Positions 43,552 to 52,879 of a stretch of DNA of 64,000 bases are shown piece by piece. How positions within the stretch are numbered: the first letter of the stretch is position 1; the number at the start of each line of letters is the position of its first letter. The notes beneath the pieces were generated by a model that saw only the letters and a list, made by a program, of their open reading frames with translations, had not been told where the DNA came from and ran no database searches. Source of the DNA: Flavonifractor hominis (lineage in GTDB: Bacteria; Bacillota; Clostridia; Oscillospirales; Oscillospiraceae); NCBI RefSeq assembly GCF_040095835.1, contig NZ_JBBMFT010000001.1, positions 186,001 through 250,000 of the forward strand. Reading direction: 5' to 3'. The position numbers and the translations under genes were made by a program.

Positions 43552-44742
43552 GTGAAAGAGCTGTCTAGGATCGCAGAAGCCATCCAACCGTCCAGTACGA
43601 TGGCCATCGACACCATGTTCAAGCAGATGAAGGCGGATGGAATCGATGTGATTGGCTTTGGTGCGGGTGAACCGGATTTTAATACCCCTGATGAAATTAA
43701 GGAGGCTGGAATTGCCGCCATCGAGCAGAATGTGACCCGTTATACAGCCGCTTCTGGTACGCTGGAGCTGAAACAAGCTGTCTGTGGACGAATGAAAGCG
43801 GACTGCGGGGTAGAGTATGAACCTGGCCAGGTAGTCATCAGCAGCGGTGCCAAACATCTGGTCTATCTGGCCCTGCGTGCACTGGTAAATCCGGGGGACG
43901 AAGTGGTCCTTCCTGGACCGTATTGGGTAAGTTATATTGAACTTATTAAGATGGTTGGTGGTATTCCTGTGGTGGTTACTGCCACAGAGGCGGAGCATTT
44001 TAAACTGACCCCGGAAAAGTTGGAGGGAGCGATTACTGAAAAGACCAAGGCCATTATCCTAAACAATCCATCCAATCCAACCGGCATGATGTATAACCGA
44101 GGTGAACTGGAGGCATTGGCCGCTGTATGTGCACGCTATGACCTCTATGTAATTGCGGATGAGATTTATTATGGTTTGGTGTATGATAAGGCTCAATTCA
44201 CCAGTTTTGCCAGTCTCAACGAAGATGCCAAAAACCGCACGATTCTTATCAACGGTGTATCCAAATCCTATGCGATGACTGGCTGGCGTATAGGGTATGC
44301 TTGTGCTGATCTACGAATCGCTAAGATTATGGCCAACTACGTCAGTCATTCCACCGGATCGCCGGTTGCGATCTCTCAGCGGGCCGCTACGGTGGCACTC
44401 TCTGGCCCACAGGAAAAGATTGAAACCATGCGTCAGGCGTTTGAAGAGCGGCGAAATTACATCGTAGAGCGGATGAACACCATTCCTGGAGTTAGCTGCA
44501 TCAAGCCGGAAGGTGCATTTTATGTCATGATGAACTTGGAGCAGCTTTTAGGGCGCACGATTCACGGTGTCACCATTACGGATGATCAGGTATTTGCCGA
44601 TGCGTTTTTGAAGTATGGCCTGGTAGCAGTAGTGCCAGGTTCCGGTTTTGGCGCACCTAATTTCGTCCGTTGGTCTTACTCTACGTCCATGGAGAATATC
44701 AAAGAAGGACTGGATCGTTTGGAGAAATTTTTGGCGGAGTGA
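43552..44742 (+). CDS. Class I PLP aminotransferase (aspartate-type)
   Basis: This 396-aa fold-type I enzyme has GFGAGEPDFNTPDEI, NNPSNPTGMMYNR, the PLP-lysine region INGVSKSYAMTGWRIGYA and a C-terminal arginine in NFVRWSYS. It matches aspartate aminotransferases of the AspB type, but related members use alanine or aromatic substrates. GTG 43552 follows AAAGGGAGAG. Single gene with its own promoter and terminator. Confidence 0.87.
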   Translation: MKELSRIAEAIQPSSTMAIDTMFKQMKADGIDVIGFGAGEPDFNTPDEIKEAGIAAIEQNVTRYTAASGTLELKQAVCGRMKADCGVEYEPGQVVISSGAKHLVYLALRALVNPGDEVVLPGPYWVSYIELIKMVGGIPVVVTATEAEHFKLTPEKLEGAITEKTKAIILNNPSNPTGMMYNRGELEALAAVCARYDLYVIADEIYYGLVYDKAQFTSFASLNEDAKNRTILINGVSKSYAMTGWRIGYACADLRIAKIMANYVSHSTGSPVAISQRAATVALSGPQEKIETMRQAFEERRNYIVERMNTIPGVSCIKPEGAFYVMMNLEQLLGRTIHGVTITDDQVFADAFLKYGLVAVVPGSGFGAPNFVRWSYSTSMENIKEGLDRLEKFLAE

Positions 44743-44750
44743 CCAAGTAA

Positions 44751-44785
44751 AAAACAGGGGCGGAACTTGTGTCCGCCCCTGTTTT
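44751..44785 (+). terminator. Terminator after the aminotransferase gene
   Basis: AAAACAGGGGCGGA / TCCGCCCCTGTTTT with a 7-nt loop. Confidence 0.85.
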
Positions 44786-44829
44786 ATGATATTCTAACGT
44801 GTAGATTCCAAATGAAAAGAGGTCTTCAA

Positions 44830-46266
44830 ATGCACGAGCGTTACGAAAGTCCGCTGTCATCCCGTTATGCCAGCGCTGAGATGCAGTACATCTTTTCTCC
44901 GGATAAAAAGTTTTCTACCTGGCGCCGACTTTGGGTTGCTCTGGCCCGGGCTGAGATGGAACTTGGCCTGCCTGTTACACAGGAACAGGTAGACGAGTTG
45001 GCTGCTCATATTACAGACATCGACTATGCCAAAGCTGCAGATTATGAAAAAAAACTTCGCCATGATGTGATGGCGCACGTGCACACTTATGGCGATTTGT
45101 GCCCGAAAGCCATGCCTATTATTCATCTGGGTGCTACCAGCTGCTATGTAGGTGACAATACAGATATCATTCTGATGCGTGAAGCACTGCTGTTGGTTCG
45201 GGACAAGTTGGTACGGGTTCTGGAGCACTTGTCCAAGTTTGCCGAGAAATACAAAGCGTTGCCTACCCTTGGTTTTACCCACTTCCAGCCTGCCCAGTTG
45301 GTGACCGTGGGGAAACGTGCCACACTGTGGATGAATGAGCTGCTGATGGATCTGGAGGAAGTGGAGCATCGTATTGACTCTCTCAAGCTTTTGGGCAGTA
45401 AGGGTACCACAGGTACGCAGGCATCCTTCCTGGAACTGTTTGAGGGTGACCATGAGAAGTGTAGGGAGCTGGACCGGAAAGTGGCTGAGGAAATGGGATT
45501 TGATGCCACGGTGCCGGTTTCCGGGCAGACCTATTCCCGTAAAGTGGACTATTTTGTCTTGTCCACGCTCTCCGGCATTGCACAGTCAGCCAGCAAGTTT
45601 GCTACGGATATGCGCCTGCTTTGCCACCTGAAGGAAGTGGAGGAGCCTTTTGAAAAGAACCAGATCGGTTCTTCCGCTATGCCGTACAAGCGCAATCCTA
45701 TGCGCTGTGAGCGGATTTGCGCGTTAGCCCGCTATGTTATGGTTGACGCAGTCAACCCGGCCGTTACATCTGCAAGTCAGTGGTTTGAGCGTACACTGGA
45801 TGATTCTGCTAATAAGCGACTGTCTGTCCCGGAGGCGTTCCTGGCTGTAGATGCCATTCTGAATATCTATGCCAATGTGGCCAGCGGGTTGGTGGTCCAT
45901 GAAAAGGTTATTGAGCGGCATGTTTTGGAAGAACTGCCCTTTATGGCCAGCGAGAATATTATGATGGATGCTGTGAAGAAGGGCGGCAATCGTCAAGACC
46001 TGCATGAGCGGATTCGGGTATTGTCCCAGGAGGCAGGCAGCAATGTGAAAGACAAAGGCCTGTCCAATAATCTGATTGACCTGATTGCGGCCGACCCCGC
46101 ATTTTCTATGCTGAGTCGGGAGGAGATCACAGCCCATCTGGAGCCAAGTCGTTATATTGGCCGTTGTCCAGCTCAGGTGACGGATTTTCTGTGTCAAGAT
46201 GTCCAACCTGTACTGGAGCGCTATGCAGATGCCCTGCGCGGCGAGGACACAGAATTGAGCGTATAA
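44830..46266 (+). CDS. purB: Adenylosuccinate lyase
   Basis: This 478-aa fumarase-superfamily enzyme acts in IMP synthesis and AMP formation. Visible: SPLSSRYASAEMQYIFSPD, HVHTYGDLCPKAMPIIHLGA, GFTHFQPAQLVTVGKR and the signature GSSAMPYKRNPMRCERI. ATG 44830 follows AAAGAGGT. pfkA follows 15 bp after its stop, so they may be co-transcribed. Confidence 0.95.
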   Translation: MHERYESPLSSRYASAEMQYIFSPDKKFSTWRRLWVALARAEMELGLPVTQEQVDELAAHITDIDYAKAADYEKKLRHDVMAHVHTYGDLCPKAMPIIHLGATSCYVGDNTDIILMREALLLVRDKLVRVLEHLSKFAEKYKALPTLGFTHFQPAQLVTVGKRATLWMNELLMDLEEVEHRIDSLKLLGSKGTTGTQASFLELFEGDHEKCRELDRKVAEEMGFDATVPVSGQTYSRKVDYFVLSTLSGIAQSASKFATDMRLLCHLKEVEEPFEKNQIGSSAMPYKRNPMRCERICALARYVMVDAVNPAVTSASQWFERTLDDSANKRLSVPEAFLAVDAILNIYANVASGLVVHEKVIERHVLEELPFMASENIMMDAVKKGGNRQDLHERIRVLSQEAGSNVKDKGLSNNLIDLIAADPAFSMLSREEITAHLEPSRYIGRCPAQVTDFLCQDVQPVLERYADALRGEDTELSV

Positions 46267-46281
46267 TAGGGGGCCAATCAT

Positions 46282-47262
46282 ATGGAAAAAGTTGTACATC
46301 GAATTGGTGTCTTTACCAGCGGAGGCGACGCACCTGGCATGAATGCAGCCATACGTTCTGTTGTACGTACGTCTCTGCATATGGGAATTGAGTGTGTGGG
46401 CATCCGCCGTGGATATCATGGGTTGATTAACGGTGACTTCGTGCCGCTAGATTTTGACAGTGTCAGTGGACTTTCTCGCCGAGGCGGAACCATGCTTTAT
46501 TCCGCACGGAGTGAGGATTTTAAGTCCAAACAGGGGCTGGAGCGTGCGGAGGCGACCTGTAAACTACTGGGCTTGGATGCCTTGGTGGGCATTGGCGGCG
46601 ATGGGACGTTCCGTGGCCTGCTTACACTGGCTCAGAAGGGACTAAGTGTAATCGGAATTCCTGGTACGATTGACAATGATATTGCCTGCTCTACTTATAC
46701 TATAGGCTTTGATACTGCCTGCAATACGGCGCTGGAGTCCATTGATAAACTTCGGGATACCATGCTTTCACATGAGCGCTGCTCGGTTGTCGAGGTCATG
46801 GGCCGCCACGCAGGCCACGTGGCTCTGAACGTGGGTGTTGCATGTGGTGCTACGGTGGTTCTGGTCCCGGAAAAGGAAGTAGATTATGAGGAAGACGTCA
46901 TGGAGCCTATCCGTCGTGCTCGTCTTGCTGGTCGGACCCACTTTATGATCATTGTAGCAGAGGGCGTAGAGGGCGGTGCTTATGGAGTAGCACAGAAGAT
47001 CCATGAAGCGACTGCGCTGGATACCCGCGTCACAGTTCTGGGGCATGTACAGCGCGGCGGTGCCCCCACAGTGCGGGATCGGATTGCTGCCACTTATATG
47101 GGGTATGAAGCAGTCCGCCTGCTGGCGGAAGGTAAGGATTGTCGTGTAGTTGCTATGCAGGGTGAGTCCTATGTGGATTATGATATTACGGAAGCCTTGG
47201 CTATGCAAAAGGGTCTGGACCAGCAAACATATACTGTCATGCGTGTTTTGACAGGAGTATAA
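46282..47262 (+). CDS. pfkA: ATP-dependent 6-phosphofructokinase
   Basis: This 326-aa enzyme begins IGVFTSGGDAPGMNAAIRS and has GIGGDGTFRGLLTLAQ and GIPGTIDNDIACS. The GGDG and PGTIDND forms are those of ATP-using PFKs. It commits fructose-6-P to glycolysis. It converges with the PPi-type enzyme across a shared terminator. Confidence 0.95.
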   Translation: MEKVVHRIGVFTSGGDAPGMNAAIRSVVRTSLHMGIECVGIRRGYHGLINGDFVPLDFDSVSGLSRRGGTMLYSARSEDFKSKQGLERAEATCKLLGLDALVGIGGDGTFRGLLTLAQKGLSVIGIPGTIDNDIACSTYTIGFDTACNTALESIDKLRDTMLSHERCSVVEVMGRHAGHVALNVGVACGATVVLVPEKEVDYEEDVMEPIRRARLAGRTHFMIIVAEGVEGGAYGVAQKIHEATALDTRVTVLGHVQRGGAPTVRDRIAATYMGYEAVRLLAEGKDCRVVAMQGESYVDYDITEALAMQKGLDQQTYTVMRVLTGV

Positions 47263-47280
47263 CAGAATACGTTATTGAAC

Positions 47281-47322
47281 AAAAAGAAACCGGAGGTAAT
47301 TATACCTCCGGTTTCTTTTTTT
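47281..47322. terminator. Bidirectional terminator between the two PFK genes
   Basis: AAAAAGAAACCGGAGGTA / TACCTCCGGTTTCTTTTT with loop ATTA, symmetrical A and T runs. Confidence 0.9.
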
Positions 47323-47323
47323 A

Positions 47324-48568
47324 TTAGTCCTTGCAGGTTAGGACCTTTTTAAGCCGGACAAAGCGGGGGAGGGAGTTCTCTGTAGGACGCTCTGGTTCGC
47401 CCTGAATAAGAGGCAATGCGTAGTCAATAAACGGCTGTTCAACGCCATTTCCTGCGGCATTAATCCATTCACGGGGTACCTTTTTCTCGAAATTGGCTAC
47501 GATGTCCAGTGGCTGCAGCACCGTCTTACACGTATAGCCATCTACTCCACGGGAACATTCAAATGCCACCATCTTATCGGTAGTCCCAGATACGGCTGCT
47601 TCTACCGCAGCTTTACCGGCCAGGAACGCTTCGTCAATATCCGTCTTGGAGGCAATGTGCGAGCCGCAGCGCTGAAGCAAAGAAAGCTCAATCCCGCGTA
47701 CTTTCGCGCCCGTTTTCTGCTTTACAATATCAGCCAACATAGTAGCCAGTCCACCCAGTTGGGCATGACCAAATCCATCAGTCGAAGAGGTTTTGGCTTC
47801 TGATACAAAAGTGCCGTCTGCATAGTGGATACCTTCCGACACAGCAACGATACAGTTACCATTTTTCTTATAAGTATCCGTCACATCCTGAATGAACTGG
47901 TCCATATCGAAATCTGTCTCCGGCAGATAGACCAAATCTGGACCACAACCAGACAGTGAAGCCAGTGCGGCTGAGCCGGCCAGCCAACCGGCGTGACGGC
48001 CCATGATCTCTATAATCGTCACCATACCTGTATCGTACACATGGGCATCCTGCCAGATTTCCGCACAGGAGGTGGCGATATATTTAGCTGCAGAAGCAAA
48101 GCCTGGACAATGATCGGTCCCGTTAAGATCGTTATCAATCGTCTTGGGAACCCCGATAATCCGGCATTCATAACCAACGCCCTGCATGTATTTGGAGATT
48201 TTGTTGCAGGTATCCATGGAGTCATTACCGCCATTATAGAAGAAATAGCGCACATCATATTTCTTAAAAATCTCCAGGATACGCTTATAGTCGGTATCAT
48301 CCACTTCTGGATCAGCCAATTTATAGCGGCAGGAACCCAGTGCGGAAGAGGGGGTATATTTCAGATATTCCAATTCTTCGGCGAATTCCTGATCCATATC
48401 ATAGAGCTTGTCCTCCAGTACGCCCTTAATACCATGAGCCGCGCCTAACACGCGGGTAATGCATGGAGTATCCAGTGCAGTCCGGATGACACCAAGCGCG
48501 CTGGCATTGATAACAGCGGTAGGTCCGCCGGATTGTCCAATGATGCATGCGCCTTTTAGTTCACTCAT
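47324..48568 (-). CDS. pfp: PPi-dependent 6-phosphofructokinase
   Basis: This 414-aa enzyme has IIGQSGGPTAVINASALG, the diphosphate-type FYNGGNDSMDTCNKI (GGND in place of the ATP-type GGDG) and GVPKTIDNDLNGTDHCPG (PKTIDND in place of PGTIDND). It uses pyrophosphate reversibly at the fructose-6-P/fructose-1,6-bisP step. ATG 48568 follows AGGAGG. It diverges from the aldolase gene. Confidence 0.92.
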   Translation of the reverse strand: MSELKGACIIGQSGGPTAVINASALGVIRTALDTPCITRVLGAAHGIKGVLEDKLYDMDQEFAEELEYLKYTPSSALGSCRYKLADPEVDDTDYKRILEIFKKYDVRYFFYNGGNDSMDTCNKISKYMQGVGYECRIIGVPKTIDNDLNGTDHCPGFASAAKYIATSCAEIWQDAHVYDTGMVTIIEIMGRHAGWLAGSAALASLSGCGPDLVYLPETDFDMDQFIQDVTDTYKKNGNCIVAVSEGIHYADGTFVSEAKTSSTDGFGHAQLGGLATMLADIVKQKTGAKVRGIELSLLQRCGSHIASKTDIDEAFLAGKAAVEAAVSGTTDKMVAFECSRGVDGYTCKTVLQPLDIVANFEKKVPREWINAAGNGVEQPFIDYALPLIQGEPERPTENSLPRFVRLKKVLTCKD

Positions 48569-48613
48569 AAGATAATGCCTCCTGTTGGATAATGTTGGAT
48601 GCTTTTCGTAAAT

Positions 48614-48642
48614 ATCATACCACGTCCTCTTGCATTTAGCAA
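48614..48642 (-). promoter_or_regulatory. Promoter of pfp
   Basis: On the minus strand TTGCTA (48642-48637) and TATGAT (48619-48614) are 17 bp apart. It overlaps the fba promoter on the other strand. Confidence 0.65.
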
Positions 48643-48658
48643 TGAAAACTGGTAAAAT
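48630..48658 (+). promoter_or_regulatory. Promoter of fba
   Basis: TTGCAT (48630-48635) and TAAAAT (48653-48658) are 17 bp apart, overlapping the divergent pfp promoter by 13 bp, so the two may compete for polymerase. Confidence 0.65.
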
Positions 48659-48691
48659 TGTCGTGGAAACTGAAAAGGAGATGACTGCTAT

Positions 48692-49627
48692 ATGCCACTG
48701 GTTACCACAAAGGAAATGTTCCAGAAGGCCTACAACGGCGGTTATGCTATTGGCGCTTTCAATGTGAATAACATGGAGATTGTCCAAGGTATTACGGAAG
48801 CCGCAAAAGAGGTCAATGCTCCATTGATTCTCCAGGTCTCAAAAGGTGCGCGTGCTTATGCAAACCACACATATCTGATGAAGCTGGTGGAAGCGGCTGT
48901 GATCGAAACCGGCCTGCCCATCTGTCTGCATCTGGACCACGGTGATTCTTTCGAGCTTTGTAAATCCTGTATTGACGGCGGATTCACTTCTGTAATGATC
49001 GATGCATCTTCCAAGCCCTTTGCCGAGAACATTGAAATCACCAAGAAGGTGGTGGAGTATGCTCATGACCATGGTGTGGTAGTAGAGGCGGAGCTTGGTA
49101 CGCTGGCTGGTGTGGAAGATGAAGTCAAAGTTTCTGCGGAAGACTCTTCCTATACCCGCCCAGAAGAAGTGGAGGAGTTTGTTACCAAGACGGGGTGTGA
49201 TTCCTTGGCAATTGCCATCGGGACCAGCCATGGCGCCTACAAATTTAAACCTGGTACCAAACCTCAGCTGCGCTTTGATATTTTGGAGGAGGTCTCCAAA
49301 CGGCTTCCTGGATTTCCTATCGTTCTGCACGGCTCTTCCAGTGTGCCGCAGGAATATGTAAAGATGATCAACGAGAACGGCGGCAATATGCCGGGCGCGA
49401 TTGGCGTACCAGAAGATCAGTTGCGTCAGGCGGCCCGCATGGCAGTATGTAAGATCAATATCGATTCCGATCTGCGTCTGGCCATGACGGGTACTATCCG
49501 GAAATTCTTTGCGGAGCATCCGGATAAATTTGATCCCCGTGAGTACCTCAAGCCTGCTCGTGCCAACATCAAAGAGATGGTCAAACATAAGTTGATTGAT
49601 GTGCTTGGCTGTGATGGCAAGGCCTGA
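48692..49627 (+). CDS. fba: Class II fructose-1,6-bisphosphate aldolase
   Basis: This 311-aa zinc aldolase has GAFNVNNMEIVQGI, HLDHGDSFELCKSCIDGGF with metal-binding His, and VLHGSSSVP. It splits fructose-1,6-bisP into two trioses. ATG 48692 follows AAAAGGAG. It sits next to both PFKs, linking successive glycolytic steps. Confidence 0.95.
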   Translation: MPLVTTKEMFQKAYNGGYAIGAFNVNNMEIVQGITEAAKEVNAPLILQVSKGARAYANHTYLMKLVEAAVIETGLPICLHLDHGDSFELCKSCIDGGFTSVMIDASSKPFAENIEITKKVVEYAHDHGVVVEAELGTLAGVEDEVKVSAEDSSYTRPEEVEEFVTKTGCDSLAIAIGTSHGAYKFKPGTKPQLRFDILEEVSKRLPGFPIVLHGSSSVPQEYVKMINENGGNMPGAIGVPEDQLRQAARMAVCKINIDSDLRLAMTGTIRKFFAEHPDKFDPREYLKPARANIKEMVKHKLIDVLGCDGKA

Positions 49628-49647
49628 TTCAATTAAATATTCTCTGA

Positions 49648-49680
49648 AAGGGAGGAGAGGGGAGGCCCTCTCCTCCTTTT
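49648..49680 (+). terminator. Terminator after fba
   Basis: AAGGAGGAGAG / CTCTCCTCCTTTT arms with an 8-nt loop, just before the next gene. Confidence 0.75.
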
Positions 49681-49716
49681 ATGCATAGAATGATGGAGAA
49701 AGGGGGGAGAACAGTC

Positions 49717-50226
49717 ATGTTGGAATGGCTGCCCTATAACCGTCAAGCGGCAGTAGCTTATGCGCATAAGTGGGCCTATGGCCGCAATCCCGATTTTTAT
49801 GATTATGAAGCCATTGGAGGAGATTGTACTAATTTTGCATCCCAGTGTCTGTATGCAGGGACTGGGATAATGAACTTTGAACCGATTTTTGGATGGTATT
49901 ATCTAGATCCCAATAATAAAGCGCCTGCGTGGACAGGAGTGGATTATTTTTACCGTTTCCTTACCAGAATGGAGCACAGTGAGGGACCATTTGGTGCTTC
50001 TGTGACAATCCGACAACTCCGCCCAGGGGATTTTGTACAACTGAGATTCCAGAAAGACGTGTTCAGCCATACGCCGGTTGTGGTATCAACTGGGCGTATA
50101 CCGACCCTAGAAAATACACTGGTAGCAGCACATTCTTATGATGCAGATTGGCGGCCGCTAAGCAGTTATGTATTTGATGAAATCCGTTTTTTGCATATTC
50201 TTGGAGCATATCGCAAAAAGGTCTAG
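49717..50226 (+). CDS. Amidase domain protein (Amidase_6 type)
   Basis: This 169-aa NlpC/P60-related protein has the probable catalytic Cys in GGDCTNFASQCLYAG (about residue 38) and a His in VFSHTPVVVS. It lacks a signal peptide. ATG 49717 follows GGGGGGAG; ATG 49681 would add 12 residues. Such short domains often serve spores or walls; substrate unknown. Its last 4 bp overlap the minus-strand recombinase end. Confidence 0.8.
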   Translation: MLEWLPYNRQAAVAYAHKWAYGRNPDFYDYEAIGGDCTNFASQCLYAGTGIMNFEPIFGWYYLDPNNKAPAWTGVDYFYRFLTRMEHSEGPFGASVTIRQLRPGDFVQLRFQKDVFSHTPVVVSTGRIPTLENTLVAAHSYDADWRPLSSYVFDEIRFLHILGAYRKKV

Positions 50227-51263
50227 GTGTCTTCTGATTCTAAATTTGAGTGAGATTTTTTGCCTATAGGAGCTCTTCCTAAAGGATTTGCCTTAGCTGC
50301 TAGTCGGAGACTTTCGTTGTCTACATGAGTATAAATTTGGGTTGTATTGAGATTTTCATGTCCTAGAACTTCCTGAAGGGTTCGTACATCCACACCGTTT
50401 TGAAGCATTAGAGTTGCCGCAGTGTGTCGTAATTTATGGCTGGAGTATAGAGAAGCATCTAATCCAGCCTTCTTTAGACGCTGTTTTACCATATAGTGCA
50501 CGGCATCTCGGGTCATTCTGGTATGACTACGGGTCAAAAAGAGTGCGTTTTTATCTGCTGCTGCCTGATGACTGCGTACATCCAGCCAATCATCCAATGC
50601 GGCGCGGCAGGCGTCATTTAAAAAGAGTATACGTTCTTTGTTTCCTTTGCCGAGTACACGGAGCTGTTCTTCTCGAATATCAGTAGTGTTTAGTGCAACT
50701 AACTCGGAAATCCGTAAACCGCAGTTGAGAAAAAGCATCAGAATACAGTAATCGCGGGCCCGGTTTGGTTCATCCACGGATTCTAGAAGCTGCAGACTTT
50801 CGTCCAGGCTCAGATAGCGGGGCAGCGACTTTTTCAGACGAGGTGAATCCAAATCCTGCATGGGATTTTCCGTGAGTAATTTGGCTTTGCTGGTGAGATA
50901 CTTATAGAAAGAACGGATAGCGGCAATTTTACGTGCCCGAGCAGAGGCTTCCAGTCCGTAACGAGTAGAAGGACTATTGGCGTGTTTCGCGCGATCCCGA
51001 CTCAGATAATTCATGTAGGAATACACGTCGCTGAGTGTTACAGAACGTGCTAGTTCCAGATCTACGTCATCAATTGAGATTTCATCCAGTTCTGTATCAC
51101 GTGGGACTTTGCCTTTTTCCAGTTTAATAAACCGAAAGAAGTTTCGCAAGTCCAGATAATACTCATCGACTGTTTTCTTTGAATGACCTTGGATAGTTTC
51201 GTGATAGACCAGAAAATCCCGCAACACAGCGGGGGCGGTCAATCGATAGTCATTTTGGTTCAA
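50223..51263 (-). CDS. Tyrosine recombinase (XerC-type)
   Basis: This 346-aa recombinase has an unusually long N-terminal core-binding domain (about 165 residues) and full catalytic motifs: CGLRISELVALN, SSHKLRHTAATLM and LGHENLNTTQIYTHV. It could be the XerC partner of XerD (29578-30456). TTG 51263 (NQNDYR) follows GGAGG. That ribosome site lies in the 3' arm of an 18-bp perfect hairpin, so translation may be controlled. Confidence 0.85.
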   Translation of the reverse strand: MNQNDYRLTAPAVLRDFLVYHETIQGHSKKTVDEYYLDLRNFFRFIKLEKGKVPRDTELDEISIDDVDLELARSVTLSDVYSYMNYLSRDRAKHANSPSTRYGLEASARARKIAAIRSFYKYLTSKAKLLTENPMQDLDSPRLKKSLPRYLSLDESLQLLESVDEPNRARDYCILMLFLNCGLRISELVALNTTDIREEQLRVLGKGNKERILFLNDACRAALDDWLDVRSHQAAADKNALFLTRSHTRMTRDAVHYMVKQRLKKAGLDASLYSSHKLRHTAATLMLQNGVDVRTLQEVLGHENLNTTQIYTHVDNESLRLAAKANPLGRAPIGKKSHSNLESEDT

Positions 51264-51270
51264 GACCCTA

Positions 51271-51310
51271 CCTCCAACTCAACAAAATTTTTATTTTGTT
51301 GAGTTGGAGG
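51271..51310. repeat. Perfect 18-bp palindrome over the recombinase ribosome site
   Basis: CCTCCAACTCAACAAAAT (51271-51288) and its exact complement ATTTTGTTGAGTTGGAGG (51293-51310) flank TTTT. On the minus strand the 3' arm contains the GGAGG used by the recombinase. It also lies ahead of the plus-strand Cys-rich gene. No T run follows on either side. Confidence 0.75.
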
Positions 51311-51344
51311 TGCACCCCCTTTCGTAAATGGAGTTGAAGTTTTT

Positions 51345-51533
51345 ATGAGTCTGATTGCCTGTACCAGTAATTGCGTTTATCAGCAAGATGGATGCTGCAC
51401 GTTAGAGCGCGCAGCATCCTGTGGTTTTCCGGATAAGCAATCTCCTTGTGTTAACTTTATCCCGAGAAGGTCGACCGATTCAAACAATGGTGGCCAGCGC
51501 CTCACGGATGTTATGTACTTGGATAAGTTGTAG
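51345..51533 (+). CDS. Small Cys-rich protein
   Basis: This 62-aa protein (LIACTSNCVYQQDGCCTLE, then C in AASCGF and SPCVNF) resembles a small clostridial family sometimes misnamed hydroxymyristoyl-ACP dehydratase. Five to seven Cys could bind a metal. ATG 51345 follows GGAGTTGAAG. Its last 54 bp overlap the radA 3' end, tail to tail, which is unusual but both frames look genuine. Function unknown. Confidence 0.65.
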   Translation: MSLIACTSNCVYQQDGCCTLERAASCGFPDKQSPCVNFIPRRSTDSNNGGQRLTDVMYLDKL

Positions 51534-52865
51534 ACCATGTGGAGGATCAAGCTTTCCGCCTGTCCGTGCTGGAATCAAACACTTAGTAAAACCAAGTCTC
51601 CGTACTTCGCTGAGTCTTTGACTCAGTGCGTTGACGGAACGAAGTTCACCAGTCAAACCCACTTCACCGATAGCTGCCAGATTACCTGGTACAGGTTTAT
51701 CTCGAAAACTAGAGGCCAGCGCAATGATCATTGCTAGGTCAGCAGCCGGTTCATCCAGAAACAGACCGCCAATTACATTGATATAAGCATCGCAGGAGCT
51801 GACCATCAACCCGCCGCGCTTTTCCAATACTGCGAGTAAAAGATTGGTTCGATTGAAATCAAAGCCATTTGCTGTTCGGCGTGGCACATTAAAGCTGGTG
51901 GGGGCCAACAAAGCTTGTACTTCTGCCAAAACCGGGCGGATACCCTCCATTACACAGGTAACACAGGTACCGGGTGTATCCTGTGGACGGCCGGACAGGA
52001 GCATTTCAGATGGATTGGGTACTTCACTCAGTCCACTATCCCCCATTTCAAATACACCAATCTCATTAGTAGCACCGAAACGGTTTTTGGCTGCACGGAG
52101 AATACGATAAGAGTTCTGTTGTTCTCCTTCAAAATAGAGCACACAGTCTACCATATGTTCCAATACCTTTGGTCCGGCAATGGAGCCTTCTTTATTGACA
52201 TGGCCGATGACGAAAATCGTAATCCCCTGTCCCTTGGCCAGCTGCATAAGAGCCATGGTACAATCTTTGACCTGACCAATGCTGCCGGGTGCGGTGCTAA
52301 GATCACCATTGTAAAGTGTCTGTATCGAGTCTACGATCAGGATATCGGGATGGAGCTCATTGACGGACTCAATCACATCTTCTAGATTGGTTTCCGCCAA
52401 TAGATACATACCATCACCGCGTACCTGCAAACGCTCTGCGCGCAGTTTGATCTGCCGTTCGGATTCCTCTCCAGAAACGTATAATACTTTTGCAAAACGG
52501 CACAGATGATCACAAATCTGAAGCATCAGTGTTGATTTTCCAATACCAGGAGCTCCGCCTACTAGTACCAGGGAACCTTTTACCGCTCCCCCGCCCAGGA
52601 CTCGGTCCAGTTCGCTCATGCCGGTTTCAAACCGCAGCTCTTGTGTGGTTTCTACCTCCTGAATGGGACTGGGACGATTCCCATTTCCTTTTCTTATAAT
52701 GCTACTGTTTGATAAATTTTGAATTCCCTTCTTTTTCGCTTCTGAGGGCTGCTCCACGATGGTATTCCATGCTTTACAGACCGGGCATTGACCGGCCCAT
52801 TTTGGTAGTTCATTTCCGCATTCTGTACAATAAAAAAGAGTTTTGGATTTCAACGCTTGGGTCAC
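51480..52865 (-). CDS. radA: DNA repair protein RadA
   Basis: This about 461-aa protein has the N-terminal zinc finger CTECGNELPKWAGQCPVC, Walker A VGGAPGIGKSTLMLQI, the family KNRFG motif (KNRFGATNEIGVFEM) and a Lon-like C-terminal domain. RadA is a branch-migration helicase in recombination. The start is GTG 52865 or, with better spacing to AAGGAG, TTG 52853. Confidence 0.94.
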   Translation of the reverse strand: MTQALKSKTLFYCTECGNELPKWAGQCPVCKAWNTIVEQPSEAKKKGIQNLSNSSIIRKGNGNRPSPIQEVETTQELRFETGMSELDRVLGGGAVKGSLVLVGGAPGIGKSTLMLQICDHLCRFAKVLYVSGEESERQIKLRAERLQVRGDGMYLLAETNLEDVIESVNELHPDILIVDSIQTLYNGDLSTAPGSIGQVKDCTMALMQLAKGQGITIFVIGHVNKEGSIAGPKVLEHMVDCVLYFEGEQQNSYRILRAAKNRFGATNEIGVFEMGDSGLSEVPNPSEMLLSGRPQDTPGTCVTCVMEGIRPVLAEVQALLAPTSFNVPRRTANGFDFNRTNLLLAVLEKRGGLMVSSCDAYINVIGGLFLDEPAADLAMIIALASSFRDKPVPGNLAAIGEVGLTGELRSVNALSQRLSEVRRLGFTKCLIPARTGGKLDPPHGLQLIQVHNIREALATIV

Positions 52866-52879
52866 TCCTTCTCATTTCT

